Below are positions 55,571 through 64,000 of a DNA stretch of 64,000 bases, piece after piece. The position numbers and the translations under genes were made by a program. Position 1 is the first letter of the stretch; each line of letters starts with the position of its first letter. Source of the stretch: Leptospira levettii (GTDB lineage Bacteria > Spirochaetota > Leptospiria > Leptospirales > Leptospiraceae); NCBI RefSeq assembly GCF_002812085.1, contig NZ_NPDM01000007.1:107018-171017 (forward strand), read 5' to 3'. The notes beneath the pieces are model-generated. The model was not told the origin of the DNA. It ran no database searches and worked only from the letters and a program-made list of their open reading frames with translations.

Positions 55571-57151
55571 TTGACCAAATCGCCCCTTTTACCGATTTTG
55601 ACTATAACTATGCTCACGTTCTTATCTATATCCTTTTTGGTACTCTACGGTTTCGACATTGTGATGTTGTTTTATTTCGGCTTACACACCTATCTGATGG
55701 TGTTTTTGTATAGCCGGTTCAAGGAAAACTGTGCTGAGGATGAATCAAAAATTCTCTCCGTGAAGGCCAAAAATCTTCCAACCGTTACGGTTCAACTTCC
55801 TATTTTCAATGAGTTTTATGTTGTCGATCGTTTGATTGAATCAGCATGTAACCTTCAATACCCTGCAAAGAAATTACAAATCCAAGTTCTGGACGATTCT
55901 ACAGATGAAACGGTTGAAAAAGTGGCGGGTCTAGTTTCTCAATACAAAAAGAAAGGGATTTGGATCGAACACGTTCATAGGACGAACCGAAAAGGTCACA
56001 AAGCGGGTGCCCTCGATGAGGGAATGGCGAAAGCAAAAGGTGACTTCATTGCTATTTTTGATGCGGATTTTACTCCGGAACCAGACTTCCTACTTCGGAC
56101 CATGGGCTATTTCGATGACGAATCGATAGGAATGGTGCAAACTCGTTGGGGTCATATCAACGAAACGTATAATATCTTAACCAAAGCACAAAGTTTTGGA
56201 ATTGATGGTCACTTTATGATCGAGCAAGTCGCAAGAAACGGTTCTAACCTCTGGATGAACTTCAATGGAACCGCAGGAATCTGGAGACGTACTTGTATCG
56301 AAGACGCGGGTGGTTGGGAACACGATACTCTTACCGAGGACTTTGACTTGTCCTACCGTGCCGAGCTAAAAGGTTGGAAATTCCGTTATATCAAAGATGT
56401 GGTTTGTAAAGCAGAAATCCCTGCAACCATGAACGCATACAAAGCCCAACAATTCCGATGGTGCAAGGGTTCCATCCAAACCGCTGTCAAACTCCTCCCA
56501 AGGATTTGGAAGTCCAATGAGTCTTGGAAAATCAAAGCGGAAGCAATTACGCACCTCATCAATTATTCCGTTCATCCACTGATGATTATCAACATCCTCC
56601 TTACGGCTCCACTCCTCCTAATGGAATATTGGGCTGGCTTTAAGATGGAAGACCTCCCGATGGAAATTCTTTTTGGATCGGCCGCGTTTCTTTCCATAGG
56701 ATCGATGGGACCTGTTATTTTTTACGCATACTCCCAAAGAGAAATCCATAAAAATTGGAAATCGAAACTGATTTACCTTCCTGTACTTGTCATGATTGGA
56801 ACTGGAATTGCAGTGATGAATACATATGCATGGATGGAGGCTGTTTTTGGTATCCAATCTGGATTCAAACGCACTCCGAAGCTTCGAATTGAAAAAGAAG
56901 GAGATAGTTTACAGGACAAAATCAAATATGTAGTACCTGTGGATTACCGTGCGTTCCTAGAGTTTTTTATGGGCGCTTATTGTCTATTTTGCATTTATTT
57001 ATCCTTCATGGTCGGAAAGCCATACATGATTGGTTTTATGGTTCTCTATTCCATTGGATTTTTCTATGTCGCTTATCTTTCCGTGGCGGAGTCGTTCTGG
57101 AAATTCAAACCGGCAACCAAAGCAGAAAAGGAACTTCGTGCCGTCGCTTAA
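55571..57151 (+). CDS. family 2 glycosyltransferase, cellulose-synthase-like
   Basis: A 526-residue membrane glycosyltransferase. One or two helices at the N-terminus precede the GT2 domain (about 65-300): VTVQLPIFNE, LDDSTDE, FDADFTPEPDF, LTEDFDLSYRAEL and the QQFRWCKGS processive motif. Four to five helices follow. It probably polymerises a beta-glycan or makes a glycolipid and exports it. The start is TTG at 55571 or ATG at 55610. It is divergent from the membrane-TPR gene. Confidence 0.88.
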   Translation: MTKSPLLPILTITMLTFLSISFLVLYGFDIVMLFYFGLHTYLMVFLYSRFKENCAEDESKILSVKAKNLPTVTVQLPIFNEFYVVDRLIESACNLQYPAKKLQIQVLDDSTDETVEKVAGLVSQYKKKGIWIEHVHRTNRKGHKAGALDEGMAKAKGDFIAIFDADFTPEPDFLLRTMGYFDDESIGMVQTRWGHINETYNILTKAQSFGIDGHFMIEQVARNGSNLWMNFNGTAGIWRRTCIEDAGGWEHDTLTEDFDLSYRAELKGWKFRYIKDVVCKAEIPATMNAYKAQQFRWCKGSIQTAVKLLPRIWKSNESWKIKAEAITHLINYSVHPLMIINILLTAPLLLMEYWAGFKMEDLPMEILFGSAAFLSIGSMGPVIFYAYSQREIHKNWKSKLIYLPVLVMIGTGIAVMNTYAWMEAVFGIQSGFKRTPKLRIEKEGDSLQDKIKYVVPVDYRAFLEFFMGAYCLFCIYLSFMVGKPYMIGFMVLYSIGFFYVAYLSVAESFWKFKPATKAEKELRAVA

Positions 57152-57229
57152 GGAAAGGCGATGGTACTTACTTGACGAAACCTTTCCTTCCAAAAAGCTG
57201 TAAATTCAACCTAGGTTCAGGGGTCATCC

Positions 57230-57508
57230 ATGAGTGAAAAAGTCTACTGCGCGAACTGTTTGCATTGTGTTGTGGTTCGCCAATACGAATCAGAGCAAGA
57301 TAAATACATTCTTCGAGTAAAATGTAACAAGAAGAAATGGTCAAAACGTTCTGGTGAAGAAAAACTTTATAAATATTTTACCGTCGCTCGTCGTATGCAA
57401 ACCAATTGTGAATACTACGAAGAAATGGGAGAGATTCTACCTTACATCAAAAACTTGAAAAAAGAACTCCCAATCAAAGACGAAATCTACATGGTGAAAG
57501 CCGTCTAA
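57230..57508 (+). CDS. small Cys-rich, zinc-binding-like protein
   Basis: A 92-residue cytoplasmic protein. CANCLHC near the N-terminus, one Cys in RVKCNKK and one in QTNCEYYEEM suggest a zinc site. The rest is basic and helical. I do not recognise a family. AGGGG is about nine bases from the ATG. It stands between the glycosyltransferase and the RnfC-like gene, which starts 12 bases after its stop. Confidence 0.65.
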   Translation: MSEKVYCANCLHCVVVRQYESEQDKYILRVKCNKKKWSKRSGEEKLYKYFTVARRMQTNCEYYEEMGEILPYIKNLKKELPIKDEIYMVKAV

Positions 57509-57520
57509 ATCATTACTGGC

Positions 57521-58675
57521 GTGTTGTTTCCCAGGTTACCTCGCGCCTTCGCTCGCAAATTTCACAAAACGGAAAATAAAAGAGAACGGACGATTCAGGG
57601 TCAATTCCTGATCCCCGTTCCTGCGGGCAGCGTAATTTCTGATTCTTACCCAACTCGAGTGACTCATGGGCAAGTTATGCTCTCACATAACGGCACAAAG
57701 GTTCTCGCACCTGTCAATGGCGTTGCTACATTAACAGCTGATCAAAAATTTTTTCAAATCAAACAAGATGGTTCATGGTCAACGAGTTCTAAATATCAAT
57801 TCCAAAGTTATGATTTTTCATCACTCATAAACGCATTTGATGAAGGTGCCTTGGCATCTCTTGATATCAATGAAATGCCGCTTAAGGATTATTTCTTAAA
57901 ATTTAAATCCAACCCTTCCTTTCAAATTGTATTATCTCCTTTCTCAAGATACCAACATCTAGATTTCGAAGAAATGATTTTAACTTCAATGAAAGAAGCA
58001 TATTCCAGTTTCATTGAATTGTTAAAAACAACATTTCCAAAAATAGAAGTTAAAAACTTTTTTGAAATCCCTACTTTAAAGTATGAACACCCCAATGGTA
58101 TCCCAGAATATTTTTTGCATAAACAATTCCATTGGGATGTCAAAAAGGCAAAAAAATCTCTACTATCAAATGAGATTTTATATTTGGGTGCTGAGACAAT
58201 TTATCATATATTGCGAAAATTGTATTTTGGTGAACCTTTCACCAAACGACACTTAGCTGTCTTTTTGGTGGACCGCAAGGGTCGAATGGACTTAGAGCCT
58301 AGGCAATTTTTTTTGACAAATGGCCAATCATTAGCATTTATCCCTGCGAATTTAGATAAACGTTATAAGATTGTTTCCTTTGATACGGTTTTCGAGGCGA
58401 TTCAACCTATGGATGTAAATTCATTAGGTTATTTTAATATTTATGAACATTATTCGATTACTTTGTATGAAAAACTCCCAGCAGTTAGGAAAGAGTTCAG
58501 TTGTATCGATTGTTTGGAATGTAACCAATATTGTCCAACACAGGCAAATCCATTCCAATTGATTAAAGGAAAAAACGAAGAATTCGATAAAGATAAGTGT
58601 GTTACATGCGGAATTTGTACAGTTTACTGCCCAGCAGGGATTGATATTCGAAAAAGAATCGAAGAGGTTGTTTAA
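57521..58675 (+). CDS. RnfC-like protein with two 4Fe-4S motifs
   Basis: A 384-residue iron-sulfur protein. Residues 26-75 (FLIPVPAGSVISDSYPTRVTHG then VMLSHNGTKVLAPVNGVA) resemble the start of RnfC, and the C-terminal ferredoxin region has CIDCLECNQYCP and CVTCGICTVYCP, the Cys pattern of two 4Fe-4S clusters. The usual RnfC NADH/flavin-binding glycine motif is not visible, and the middle is not like normal RnfC. A nine- to ten-helix membrane gene follows in ten bases. I infer a membrane-bound electron-transfer module lacking other Rnf subunits. Confidence 0.7.
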   Translation: MLFPRLPRAFARKFHKTENKRERTIQGQFLIPVPAGSVISDSYPTRVTHGQVMLSHNGTKVLAPVNGVATLTADQKFFQIKQDGSWSTSSKYQFQSYDFSSLINAFDEGALASLDINEMPLKDYFLKFKSNPSFQIVLSPFSRYQHLDFEEMILTSMKEAYSSFIELLKTTFPKIEVKNFFEIPTLKYEHPNGIPEYFLHKQFHWDVKKAKKSLLSNEILYLGAETIYHILRKLYFGEPFTKRHLAVFLVDRKGRMDLEPRQFFLTNGQSLAFIPANLDKRYKIVSFDTVFEAIQPMDVNSLGYFNIYEHYSITLYEKLPAVRKEFSCIDCLECNQYCPTQANPFQLIKGKNEEFDKDKCVTCGICTVYCPAGIDIRKRIEEVV

Positions 58676-58684
58676 ACAAAATTT

Positions 58685-59578
58685 ATGATGTTAAAAAACC
58701 TTTATATTCTTTCGGAAAATAGTTGGGGGATTAAATCATCAGAAATTTTTGCTGATCTATTTTATTTTTTAACACTCATTATTTTTTTAGGGTATTCATT
58801 GGCTTTTGTTACGCCGTTTCCGATTCTCCCAATTGTTTTAGCATCAATTCTTACGTTTCTTTATTTAGGTGTATGCATACGCAATAAACAAACTCCATAT
58901 TGGATCGGTCTTATTTCGCAATTACTAATCATATTATTGATTATCCCTACAACATGGCTAAACCCAATCTTATTATCAGTTTCTATGATATTTGCTTTTG
59001 TGGCTCACTTTTTTTTAATACAACATTATTCCTTACGATTCCCAATTTCCATTTTAGTAATTTTGTTTTTATATATATTTGATTCATCATTTTCTTTAAT
59101 GGGTTATCAATTAAGATCAGAGTATACTTTGGCATCTAGTGTTGGTTTACCCATTGAAACTAGTTTACTTCCAATATCATTACCTTGGATTTCGGAAGGT
59201 ATCTCAAATTCAAAATTCTTCCTATCAATTGCAGAAAGTTTAGGTATATTTTTGTTAGTAAGTGTTGCATGGGTTTCTTTTCGCCGAACCATACTTCTTA
59301 GTTTTTTTCTGGCTTGGTTCCTTTTGTTCTTTGTTTGGGGAATTGGTGTAGGGTTAACTGGATATTCTTGGAACTTGTCCTATGCTTCTTTGGCCTTTTT
59401 TATTCAATTAGCACCTGGAAGGAATTTTTATGGTTCTTTTTATGTGACAATTGTCAGTTTCCTAATTTTACTCCCAATTGCTTTTTTTGTAGGAAAATTG
59501 GGTATAAGTGGTATATGGGTAGTGGTCGTTTTTTTTCTGATAGAGTCTTTATTTGTAAGGGTTTTTCTTGGAAAATAA
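58685..59578 (+). CDS. polytopic membrane protein, partner of the RnfC-like protein
   Basis: A 297-residue membrane protein with about nine helices (LFYFLTLIIFLGYSLAFV, LISQLLIILLIIPTTW, ISILVILFLYIFD, and others). The number and order would fit RnfD or NqrB, and LAPGRNFYGSFYVTIVSFLIL has a Gly-Arg-Asn near a helix, but the flavin Thr motif (SGAT) is absent. It follows the RnfC-like gene by ten bases. The link to Rnf is by context only. Confidence 0.55.
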   Translation: MMLKNLYILSENSWGIKSSEIFADLFYFLTLIIFLGYSLAFVTPFPILPIVLASILTFLYLGVCIRNKQTPYWIGLISQLLIILLIIPTTWLNPILLSVSMIFAFVAHFFLIQHYSLRFPISILVILFLYIFDSSFSLMGYQLRSEYTLASSVGLPIETSLLPISLPWISEGISNSKFFLSIAESLGIFLLVSVAWVSFRRTILLSFFLAWFLLFFVWGIGVGLTGYSWNLSYASLAFFIQLAPGRNFYGSFYVTIVSFLILLPIAFFVGKLGISGIWVVVVFFLIESLFVRVFLGK

Positions 59579-59613
59579 GTCGAGTTTGGAAATGTGGGAG
59601 TAAGTAATACCAA

Positions 59614-60075
59614 ATGAATCAACTTCTGGAGATTCTGGATCCTAAAAATATCATTTTCGACTTTAAAGCGTCAACGAAAGAAGATGCCATTCGGAAAATG
59701 ATTTCACATATGGTCGCCACACAAACGTTAGATGCAGTCCATGAAGAGGAAACTGTTTCTTCTTTGATGAACCGAGAAAAATCAATGTCTACTGGTATTG
59801 GAAGTGGAGTGGCGATTCCACATTGTTCCGTTCACTACGTAAATGAATTAAAATGTGCAATGGCGATAGCACCGAGCGGTATCGATTTTGATGCTTTGGA
59901 CCATGGCCTTGTCCAAATTTTTATCATGTTAATTGTTCCTAAAAACAAATTTCAAGATCACATTAAGACATTAGCTTTAATTGCAAAAACTCTAAACATC
60001 CCTGAGGAAAGGGAAAAACTGATTAAAGCCAAAAACTTCGAAGAAATCCAAAAGGCATTCCTTTCCAAAAGTTAA
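59614..60075 (+). CDS. PTS IIA-like (nitrogen/fructose type) protein
   Basis: A 153-residue phosphocarrier. The phospho-His is in SGVAIPHCSVHYVNEL (about residue 68). KEDAIRKMISHMV and IFIMLIVPKNKFQDHIKTLALIAKTL are blocks of the PtsN/fructose IIA domain. It may be regulatory, since no IIB or IIC gene is near. It starts 35 bases after the membrane gene, and the permease gene follows. Confidence 0.9.
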   Translation: MNQLLEILDPKNIIFDFKASTKEDAIRKMISHMVATQTLDAVHEEETVSSLMNREKSMSTGIGSGVAIPHCSVHYVNELKCAMAIAPSGIDFDALDHGLVQIFIMLIVPKNKFQDHIKTLALIAKTLNIPEEREKLIKAKNFEEIQKAFLSKS

Positions 60076-60079
60076 CTCT

Positions 60080-60970
60080 GTGAAGTCGGAAGTTTTCCGT
60101 TTTCTGTATTTCCTTCTACTTTTGTCAATGATTAGTAGTTTTGTCTCAGAGTTTCATACAAAGGATAAATCCTATTTGTATGCAGATTCTGGAATTTCCA
60201 ATGTCGAAACTTCTAAAAAAAATACATTAACTTCTTATATAGAATTCTGGAAACGGTTGTTATTGGAAGATGGTGGCAAAACGCAAAATGGTGAATCTGT
60301 TTATGGACATATATCAAATCGTTTTTTTGCTACTACCCATTTAGCAGTTTTTAGTATTTTATTTGGCGCTACATTTGCGTTTGGATTGGCTTTGCTGACA
60401 ATTTATTTTCGTTCCGATAAATTGTATGTATTTGTTGAATCAATTTCCAATTTTATTTTATCAACACCTGTGTTTATTGTCGCAATACTTCTATTAATTG
60501 TATTTTTTTATAAACTTGAGTGGTTTCCTCCAGGCGGATATGAAACAGGAAGCACTTACTTCATTGTATTACCAGGTATTACGTTAGGTTCTAGAATTTT
60601 TGCTAGATTGTCACTGTATCTTTTGCCAGAAGTCAGAAAAGAATCTAAATCTAAATATGTTCAATTACTTTTGACTCGATCCTATCCTTGGAGTTATATT
60701 GTAAGGGTTGAAATCTTTCTAAAAGTATTACCTGTTTCACTTATACTTTTGGTATTGGATTTTGGTTCTTTGTTATCGGGCGCCATGGTGGTTGAAGAAA
60801 TTTTCTTTTTTCCAGGAATTGGAAAATCATTATATTATTCCATAAAGTCTATGGATACTTATTTGTTATCAACATTACTTATGTATTCAGGGATTTTGTT
60901 TTATAGTTTAAATCGACTTGGATACCATTTACAGAATTACTTCTCTGGGGAGTATCGAAATGCTCCTTAA
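60080..60970 (+). CDS. ABC transporter permease, DppB/OppB type
   Basis: A 296-residue permease with six helices. The family region FILSTPVFIVAILLLIVFFYKLEWFPPGG and the C-terminal GAMVVEEIFFFPGIGKSLYYSI (EAA-type loop) identify the peptide/nickel transporter B subunit. The N-terminal region (about 75 residues, charged) is shorter than usual after the first helix. GTG start. It overlaps the second permease gene, and no solute-binding protein or ATPase gene lies near. Confidence 0.85.
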   Translation: MKSEVFRFLYFLLLLSMISSFVSEFHTKDKSYLYADSGISNVETSKKNTLTSYIEFWKRLLLEDGGKTQNGESVYGHISNRFFATTHLAVFSILFGATFAFGLALLTIYFRSDKLYVFVESISNFILSTPVFIVAILLLIVFFYKLEWFPPGGYETGSTYFIVLPGITLGSRIFARLSLYLLPEVRKESKSKYVQLLLTRSYPWSYIVRVEIFLKVLPVSLILLVLDFGSLLSGAMVVEEIFFFPGIGKSLYYSIKSMDTYLLSTLLMYSGILFYSLNRLGYHLQNYFSGEYRNAP

Positions 60971-61730
60971 TTCGATTCGTATTTTGTTTTTTGGAACAAT
61001 AGTTTGGGGGATATTAAGTTTACCGGTTCCTTCTTATGTTGATCTAACCAATAATAATTTGCCTTTCTTTTCAGATGGTTTTTTGTTTGGAACCGATCGA
61101 TTGGGGAGGAATAATTTAGCTTTGTTTTGTTATGGATCGATGTCAACAATACTCATCGTTGTTCCGGCAAGATTACTCACGATATTATTTTCTTTTTTGG
61201 TCTCAACATTAACTTTGATTTTTCCAAAACGATCTGATTTTTTTCTTTCGGGTTTTGTTTCTGTTTCACTTGCGATTCCTTCCTTATTGTCTGCATTAAT
61301 CGTGATCAGTATTCTTCCAAACAATCCAGTGTCGATTATGATCGCAATTTTAGTATCTGATTGGGCAGTGGTTTACGAATCACTAACTGCGAAAATCAGA
61401 GAGATTCAAACGAGTCCATATATTGCGGCATCTCTCTGTTTTGGTGCAAAACCTTTTCATCTGATTTTTCTACATTATCTTCCTGCGCTTCGGAGTATGT
61501 TTCAGTTTTTATTCTTTTCTGGATTACCTACAGTTGTCATGACGACAGCTCTATTTTCTTATTTGGGAATCCAAACTTCGGTAGGTGACACGGGGCCAGG
61601 ATTGGGGGAACAAATCTCATTTTCAAAAGATTATTTCGATAAGTCTCCATTTTCCGTTTTGCTTCCCATCATCGCTATTTTAACTTTGGTTTATTCATTG
61701 GGGTCCCGCAATCAAAAACATGAAACATAA
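60960..61730 (+). CDS. ABC transporter permease, DppC/OppC type
   Basis: A 256-residue permease. FLFGTDRLGRNNLALFCYGS is the C-subunit opening, and LTAKIREIQTSPYIAASLCFGAKPFHLIFLHYLPAL is the EAA loop. Five to six helices. The ATG at 60960 has GGGGAG eight bases upstream, inside the DppB end; this frame overlaps the previous gene by 11 bases. It overlaps the next gene by 11 bases. The missing ATPases must be elsewhere. Confidence 0.85.
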   Translation: MLLNSIRILFFGTIVWGILSLPVPSYVDLTNNNLPFFSDGFLFGTDRLGRNNLALFCYGSMSTILIVVPARLLTILFSFLVSTLTLIFPKRSDFFLSGFVSVSLAIPSLLSALIVISILPNNPVSIMIAILVSDWAVVYESLTAKIREIQTSPYIAASLCFGAKPFHLIFLHYLPALRSMFQFLFFSGLPTVVMTTALFSYLGIQTSVGDTGPGLGEQISFSKDYFDKSPFSVLLPIIAILTLVYSLGSRNQKHET

Positions 61731-63363
61731 AATTTCTGCTGCATTGCTCATTATGGGACTACTTGGAAATACTCTCCCATTATTTTCCATTGATGAGTAT
61801 TATAATTTTCCTAGTCAATCTTACAAAGGTGCAGTTACTTTTGAATCTAGTAGAAATCTTTGTATTTTCCCTTTTATTGCAATTAAGGAAGATGCGAGTA
61901 AAGAATATCTAATGAAAGGAATTCCTTCCGTTTTACTTTCTGAACTTAGAAATTTAGAAAATAAACTTGTAGAATATCCTAGAAAGAATATCATTTATCA
62001 TTCTTTTGGTGAAAATCCTGTGTTGACCTTACAAGAAAAAATTGATTCAGAGTCTCCAAATGTAAAAAGAAAAAAGAAAGAGATAAGCGACGAAAAAGAC
62101 TTAGAAGATGTAAGAATCGGGAAAAAACAAGTTTCTCCTGAAAAAGATCCCCGGTATATCAAGATTGCGATCAAACAGATGTGGGATAAAAAGCCATTGC
62201 GTGTTGATGAGGTATATGGAACTGCATCTAAATATGGTTGTGATTACCTTCTTTTTGGCTCGTACGAAGTGATTGAGAATTCACTTCGTACGAAAGTTTA
62301 TTTGTTCGATGATTATGAAGGGAAAACAATTCCTTTTGAGCACCAAACGTCCGTAATCCGGGCATACCAAGAAATGGGTCCACTTGGTGAATCCATAAAA
62401 GAAAAATTGCAAGGAAAAGAGACAACTTCGTTCAGTTTGACTGCAAACGGAGAAGAGGGTGCCTTAGTCTATTTAGATGGAATTTATTTAGGAAAAACTC
62501 CACTTGCCGAGAAAAAGTTTCCAATTGGGAGACGATCATTATTTCTTTTTAAAGAAGGATTTCATCCTTATAAGTCGGAAGTCATTCTTGAAAAAGGGAA
62601 AAAATTCGAAGTCGATGTTAAACTTTCTTTAAAGTTGAGTAGTTCTTATATTTCAGTCACTTCCAATGTTGAATCAGATGTTTACTTAGGGATTCAATAC
62701 TTGGGAAAAACACCGATACAGCGGTTGTCCATACCAGCAGGTATGAACCGACTCCGATTATCAAAAGAAGGATATGTCGATGCTTTTCGTTCTATTGATG
62801 CAATCGAAAACGAAGAAACTTCTTTGGATGTTCAAATGCGCGAAGGTCAGTCTGACGTATATTATAAGAATAAACAAAATGTATTTCTCGATCATACCTA
62901 TAAAGATTTTACGACTTATTCTCTGTATGGTGCGTTATTATTTTATGCAAGTTATGCATATTTAAATTATGCATCTAGGCAAGCTTATTCGGGAGCACGA
63001 TCTCAAGTAACTTTGACAAATGCGATTGCGATTAGATCCTTTTATGAAAATAATCCAAATGAATTCTTTTTTTGGTATTCCACACAAAATCAAGTGATCG
63101 ATAATGCAGAATCAAAAGCAAAAAATTTAAAACGTATTGCAGGAACTTTGCCAACAGAAAATCGAAGGGATAGGCAATTGGTAGCTGGACCAATGGTGAT
63201 TTTAATGGGTCTTATGCTTGTCTCTGCTGCTACCTTTTACTATTTAGGATTAGATAAGGAAACAATCGAAATTGGATATTTGCCAATCAACCCAGCATAT
63301 GCTAACCATGGTCAGTCGGCAATGGAAGGTTATAGTTACATGCAATTCCATCTTCGTTATTAA
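61720..63363 (+). CDS. exported PEGA-domain protein
   Basis: A 547-residue exported or membrane protein with a signal (LLIMGLLGNTLPLFS). The first half contains a domain with CDYLLFGSYEVIENSLRTKVYLFDD, similar to the CsgG/TolB-like fold. Two PEGA repeats follow: GALVYLDGIYLGKTPLAEKKFPIGRRSL and SDVYLGIQYLGKTPIQRLSIPAG. Near the end there are one or two hydrophobic helices (ILMGLMLVSAATFYYLGL). It overlaps the permease gene by 11 bases, so it could be an accessory of the same system. Confidence 0.75.
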   Translation: MKHKISAALLIMGLLGNTLPLFSIDEYYNFPSQSYKGAVTFESSRNLCIFPFIAIKEDASKEYLMKGIPSVLLSELRNLENKLVEYPRKNIIYHSFGENPVLTLQEKIDSESPNVKRKKKEISDEKDLEDVRIGKKQVSPEKDPRYIKIAIKQMWDKKPLRVDEVYGTASKYGCDYLLFGSYEVIENSLRTKVYLFDDYEGKTIPFEHQTSVIRAYQEMGPLGESIKEKLQGKETTSFSLTANGEEGALVYLDGIYLGKTPLAEKKFPIGRRSLFLFKEGFHPYKSEVILEKGKKFEVDVKLSLKLSSSYISVTSNVESDVYLGIQYLGKTPIQRLSIPAGMNRLRLSKEGYVDAFRSIDAIENEETSLDVQMREGQSDVYYKNKQNVFLDHTYKDFTTYSLYGALLFYASYAYLNYASRQAYSGARSQVTLTNAIAIRSFYENNPNEFFFWYSTQNQVIDNAESKAKNLKRIAGTLPTENRRDRQLVAGPMVILMGLMLVSAATFYYLGLDKETIEIGYLPINPAYANHGQSAMEGYSYMQFHLRY

Positions 63364-63375
63364 AAGTATACCTTA

Positions 63376-63404
63376 AATGAATTCAGTTTCTTCGAGAATT
63401 CATT
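63376..63404 (+). other. hairpin after the PEGA gene
   Basis: AATGAATTC (63376-63384) pairs with GAATTCATT (63396-63404). No T-run follows. It includes the TTG at 63403, arguing against that start for the next gene. Confidence 0.5.
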
Positions 63405-63450
63405 GATTCATCTTATTTATGAATCATTATTAGGAGTTAAATCTAAGTTT

Positions 63451-63924
63451 GTGAGTCAATTTGAGTTCAAAATCCTGTCCTCTCATGATCATGAATTAAT
63501 TTCACTCATTACAAATTGGTATCATGAAGAGTGGAAAATTCCTTTAGATAAATCTTTTGCTAAGATAAAATCGGTGCTGAGTGATGAAACACAGTTACAG
63601 ATTATTATGACAATTGATTCCGTTCCAATTGCAACAGGAGGTATTTACCATCATGTTGGTCTTTTGGACCATCAGCCAAAGTTTAAAATTCATAAACACT
63701 GGTTAGGTTTGGTATATACAATTCCTGAGATGCGACGAAACGGGTATGGTGCATTACTTTGTGAACAACTGGAATTTTTGGCAAAACAAAGGAGATTTTC
63801 TGAACTGTATTTGTTTTCCGATACTGCTGTCGATCTGTATGCTCGACTTGGTTGGGAGAAGGTGGAAATGGTTCCGTTAGGTAGTCGTTTGGTGACTGTC
63901 ATGAAAAAAATAATGAACGAGTGA
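63451..63924 (+). CDS. GNAT family N-acetyltransferase
   Basis: A 157-residue acetyltransferase starting at GTG 63451, 14 bases after AGGAG. The frame could start at TTG 63403, but that codon lies in a hairpin arm. GLVYTIPEMRRNGYGALLCEQLEFLA is the CoA-binding block and LYARLGWEKVEMV the C-terminal pattern. The acceptor is unknown. It ends just before the 54-bp repeat. Confidence 0.8.
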   Translation: MSQFEFKILSSHDHELISLITNWYHEEWKIPLDKSFAKIKSVLSDETQLQIIMTIDSVPIATGGIYHHVGLLDHQPKFKIHKHWLGLVYTIPEMRRNGYGALLCEQLEFLAKQRRFSELYLFSDTAVDLYARLGWEKVEMVPLGSRLVTVMKKIMNE

Positions 63925-63939
63925 ATCAGAAGGTATAGA

Positions 63940-63993
63940 TCCCCGCCCGTATCGAACTGGGTGGGGTAATCCACCCGCCACCCAATACGCTCC
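63940..63993. repeat. 54-bp dispersed hairpin repeat
   Basis: Reverse-oriented near-identical copy (53 of 54) of 51481-51534. It follows the GNAT gene by about 15 bases. It can form stems of CCCCGCCC with GGGTGGGG or GGGTGG with CCACCC. Confidence 0.9.
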
Positions 63994-64000
63994 ATTTACC

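Noticed and set aside
63690..63995. Minus-strand frame of about 101 residues
   Set aside because: It begins in the repeat and overlaps the GNAT gene, with no family content.
1..64000. tRNA, rRNA or CRISPR arrays
   Set aside because: I found no cloverleaf with a GTTCGA-type arm that fits, no rRNA blocks, and no regularly spaced repeats.

Overview
The window is a low-GC spirochaete chromosome segment, most likely Leptospira. I base this on many short lipoproteins with spirochaete-style lipoboxes, frequent TTG and GTG starts, an LIC_13355-like lipoprotein, a eukaryotic-type NADP isocitrate dehydrogenase, and chemotaxis and motor proteins beside large Leptospira-like membrane/TPR proteins. There are no rRNA or tRNA genes, CRISPR arrays or intact insertion sequences. 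Coding density is high on both strands, and the only gene-free stretch above 300 bases holds a cobalamin riboswitch.

Layout. 1-8.2 kb: 5' part of trmB, a metallo-beta-lactamase-fold hydrolase, secreted and hypothetical proteins, icd, a GAF-type adenylate/guanylate cyclase and a rhomboid-like protein that lacks its catalytic His. 8.2-16.9 kb: a sodium/solute symporter, a flavin monooxygenase plus aldo-keto reductase pair, an ArsR/AHSA1 pair with a direct-repeat operator, an SDR, a lipoprotein hydrolase and an acyl-CoA dehydrogenase. 17-22.6 kb: a signalling cluster (PAS protein with a HisKA-like end but no ATPase domain, a membrane protein, GAF-GGDEF) and an old-yellow-enzyme reductase. 22.6-25 kb: an arsenic operon, arsR-arsC-DUF6428-acr3, with a palindromic operator at the arsR start. 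25-32.2 kb: a PsbP-like protein, an epimerase/DUF445 pair and a 1242-residue lipoprotein. 32.2-40.9 kb: an ABC ATPase and a HATPase-HDOD fusion, a DUF115/Maf-like protein that seems to need a non-canonical start, an acidic-tailed protein, a thioredoxin-like lipoprotein, a GATase and secA.

41-48.7 kb is the most distinctive stretch. A lipidated di-heme peroxidase is followed at once by a cobalamin riboswitch on the minus strand. The riboswitch leads into two lipoprotein genes, and a hairpin covers the ribosome binding site of the first. An MCP, a porin and a small lipoprotein follow. 48.8-53.3 kb: cca/pcnB, a Fur-family regulator, RNase HI, an RlmK-like methyltransferase and motA. 53.3-64 kb: a membrane-TPR protein, a cellulose-synthase-like glycosyltransferase, an RnfC-like ferredoxin protein with a polytopic membrane partner, a PTS IIA protein, two peptide-type ABC permeases, a PEGA protein and a GNAT.

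A 54-bp dispersed hairpin repeat occurs three times (16.9, 51.5 and 63.9 kb; two copies differ at one base), and a different GC-rich double-hairpin element sits at 17.5 kb.
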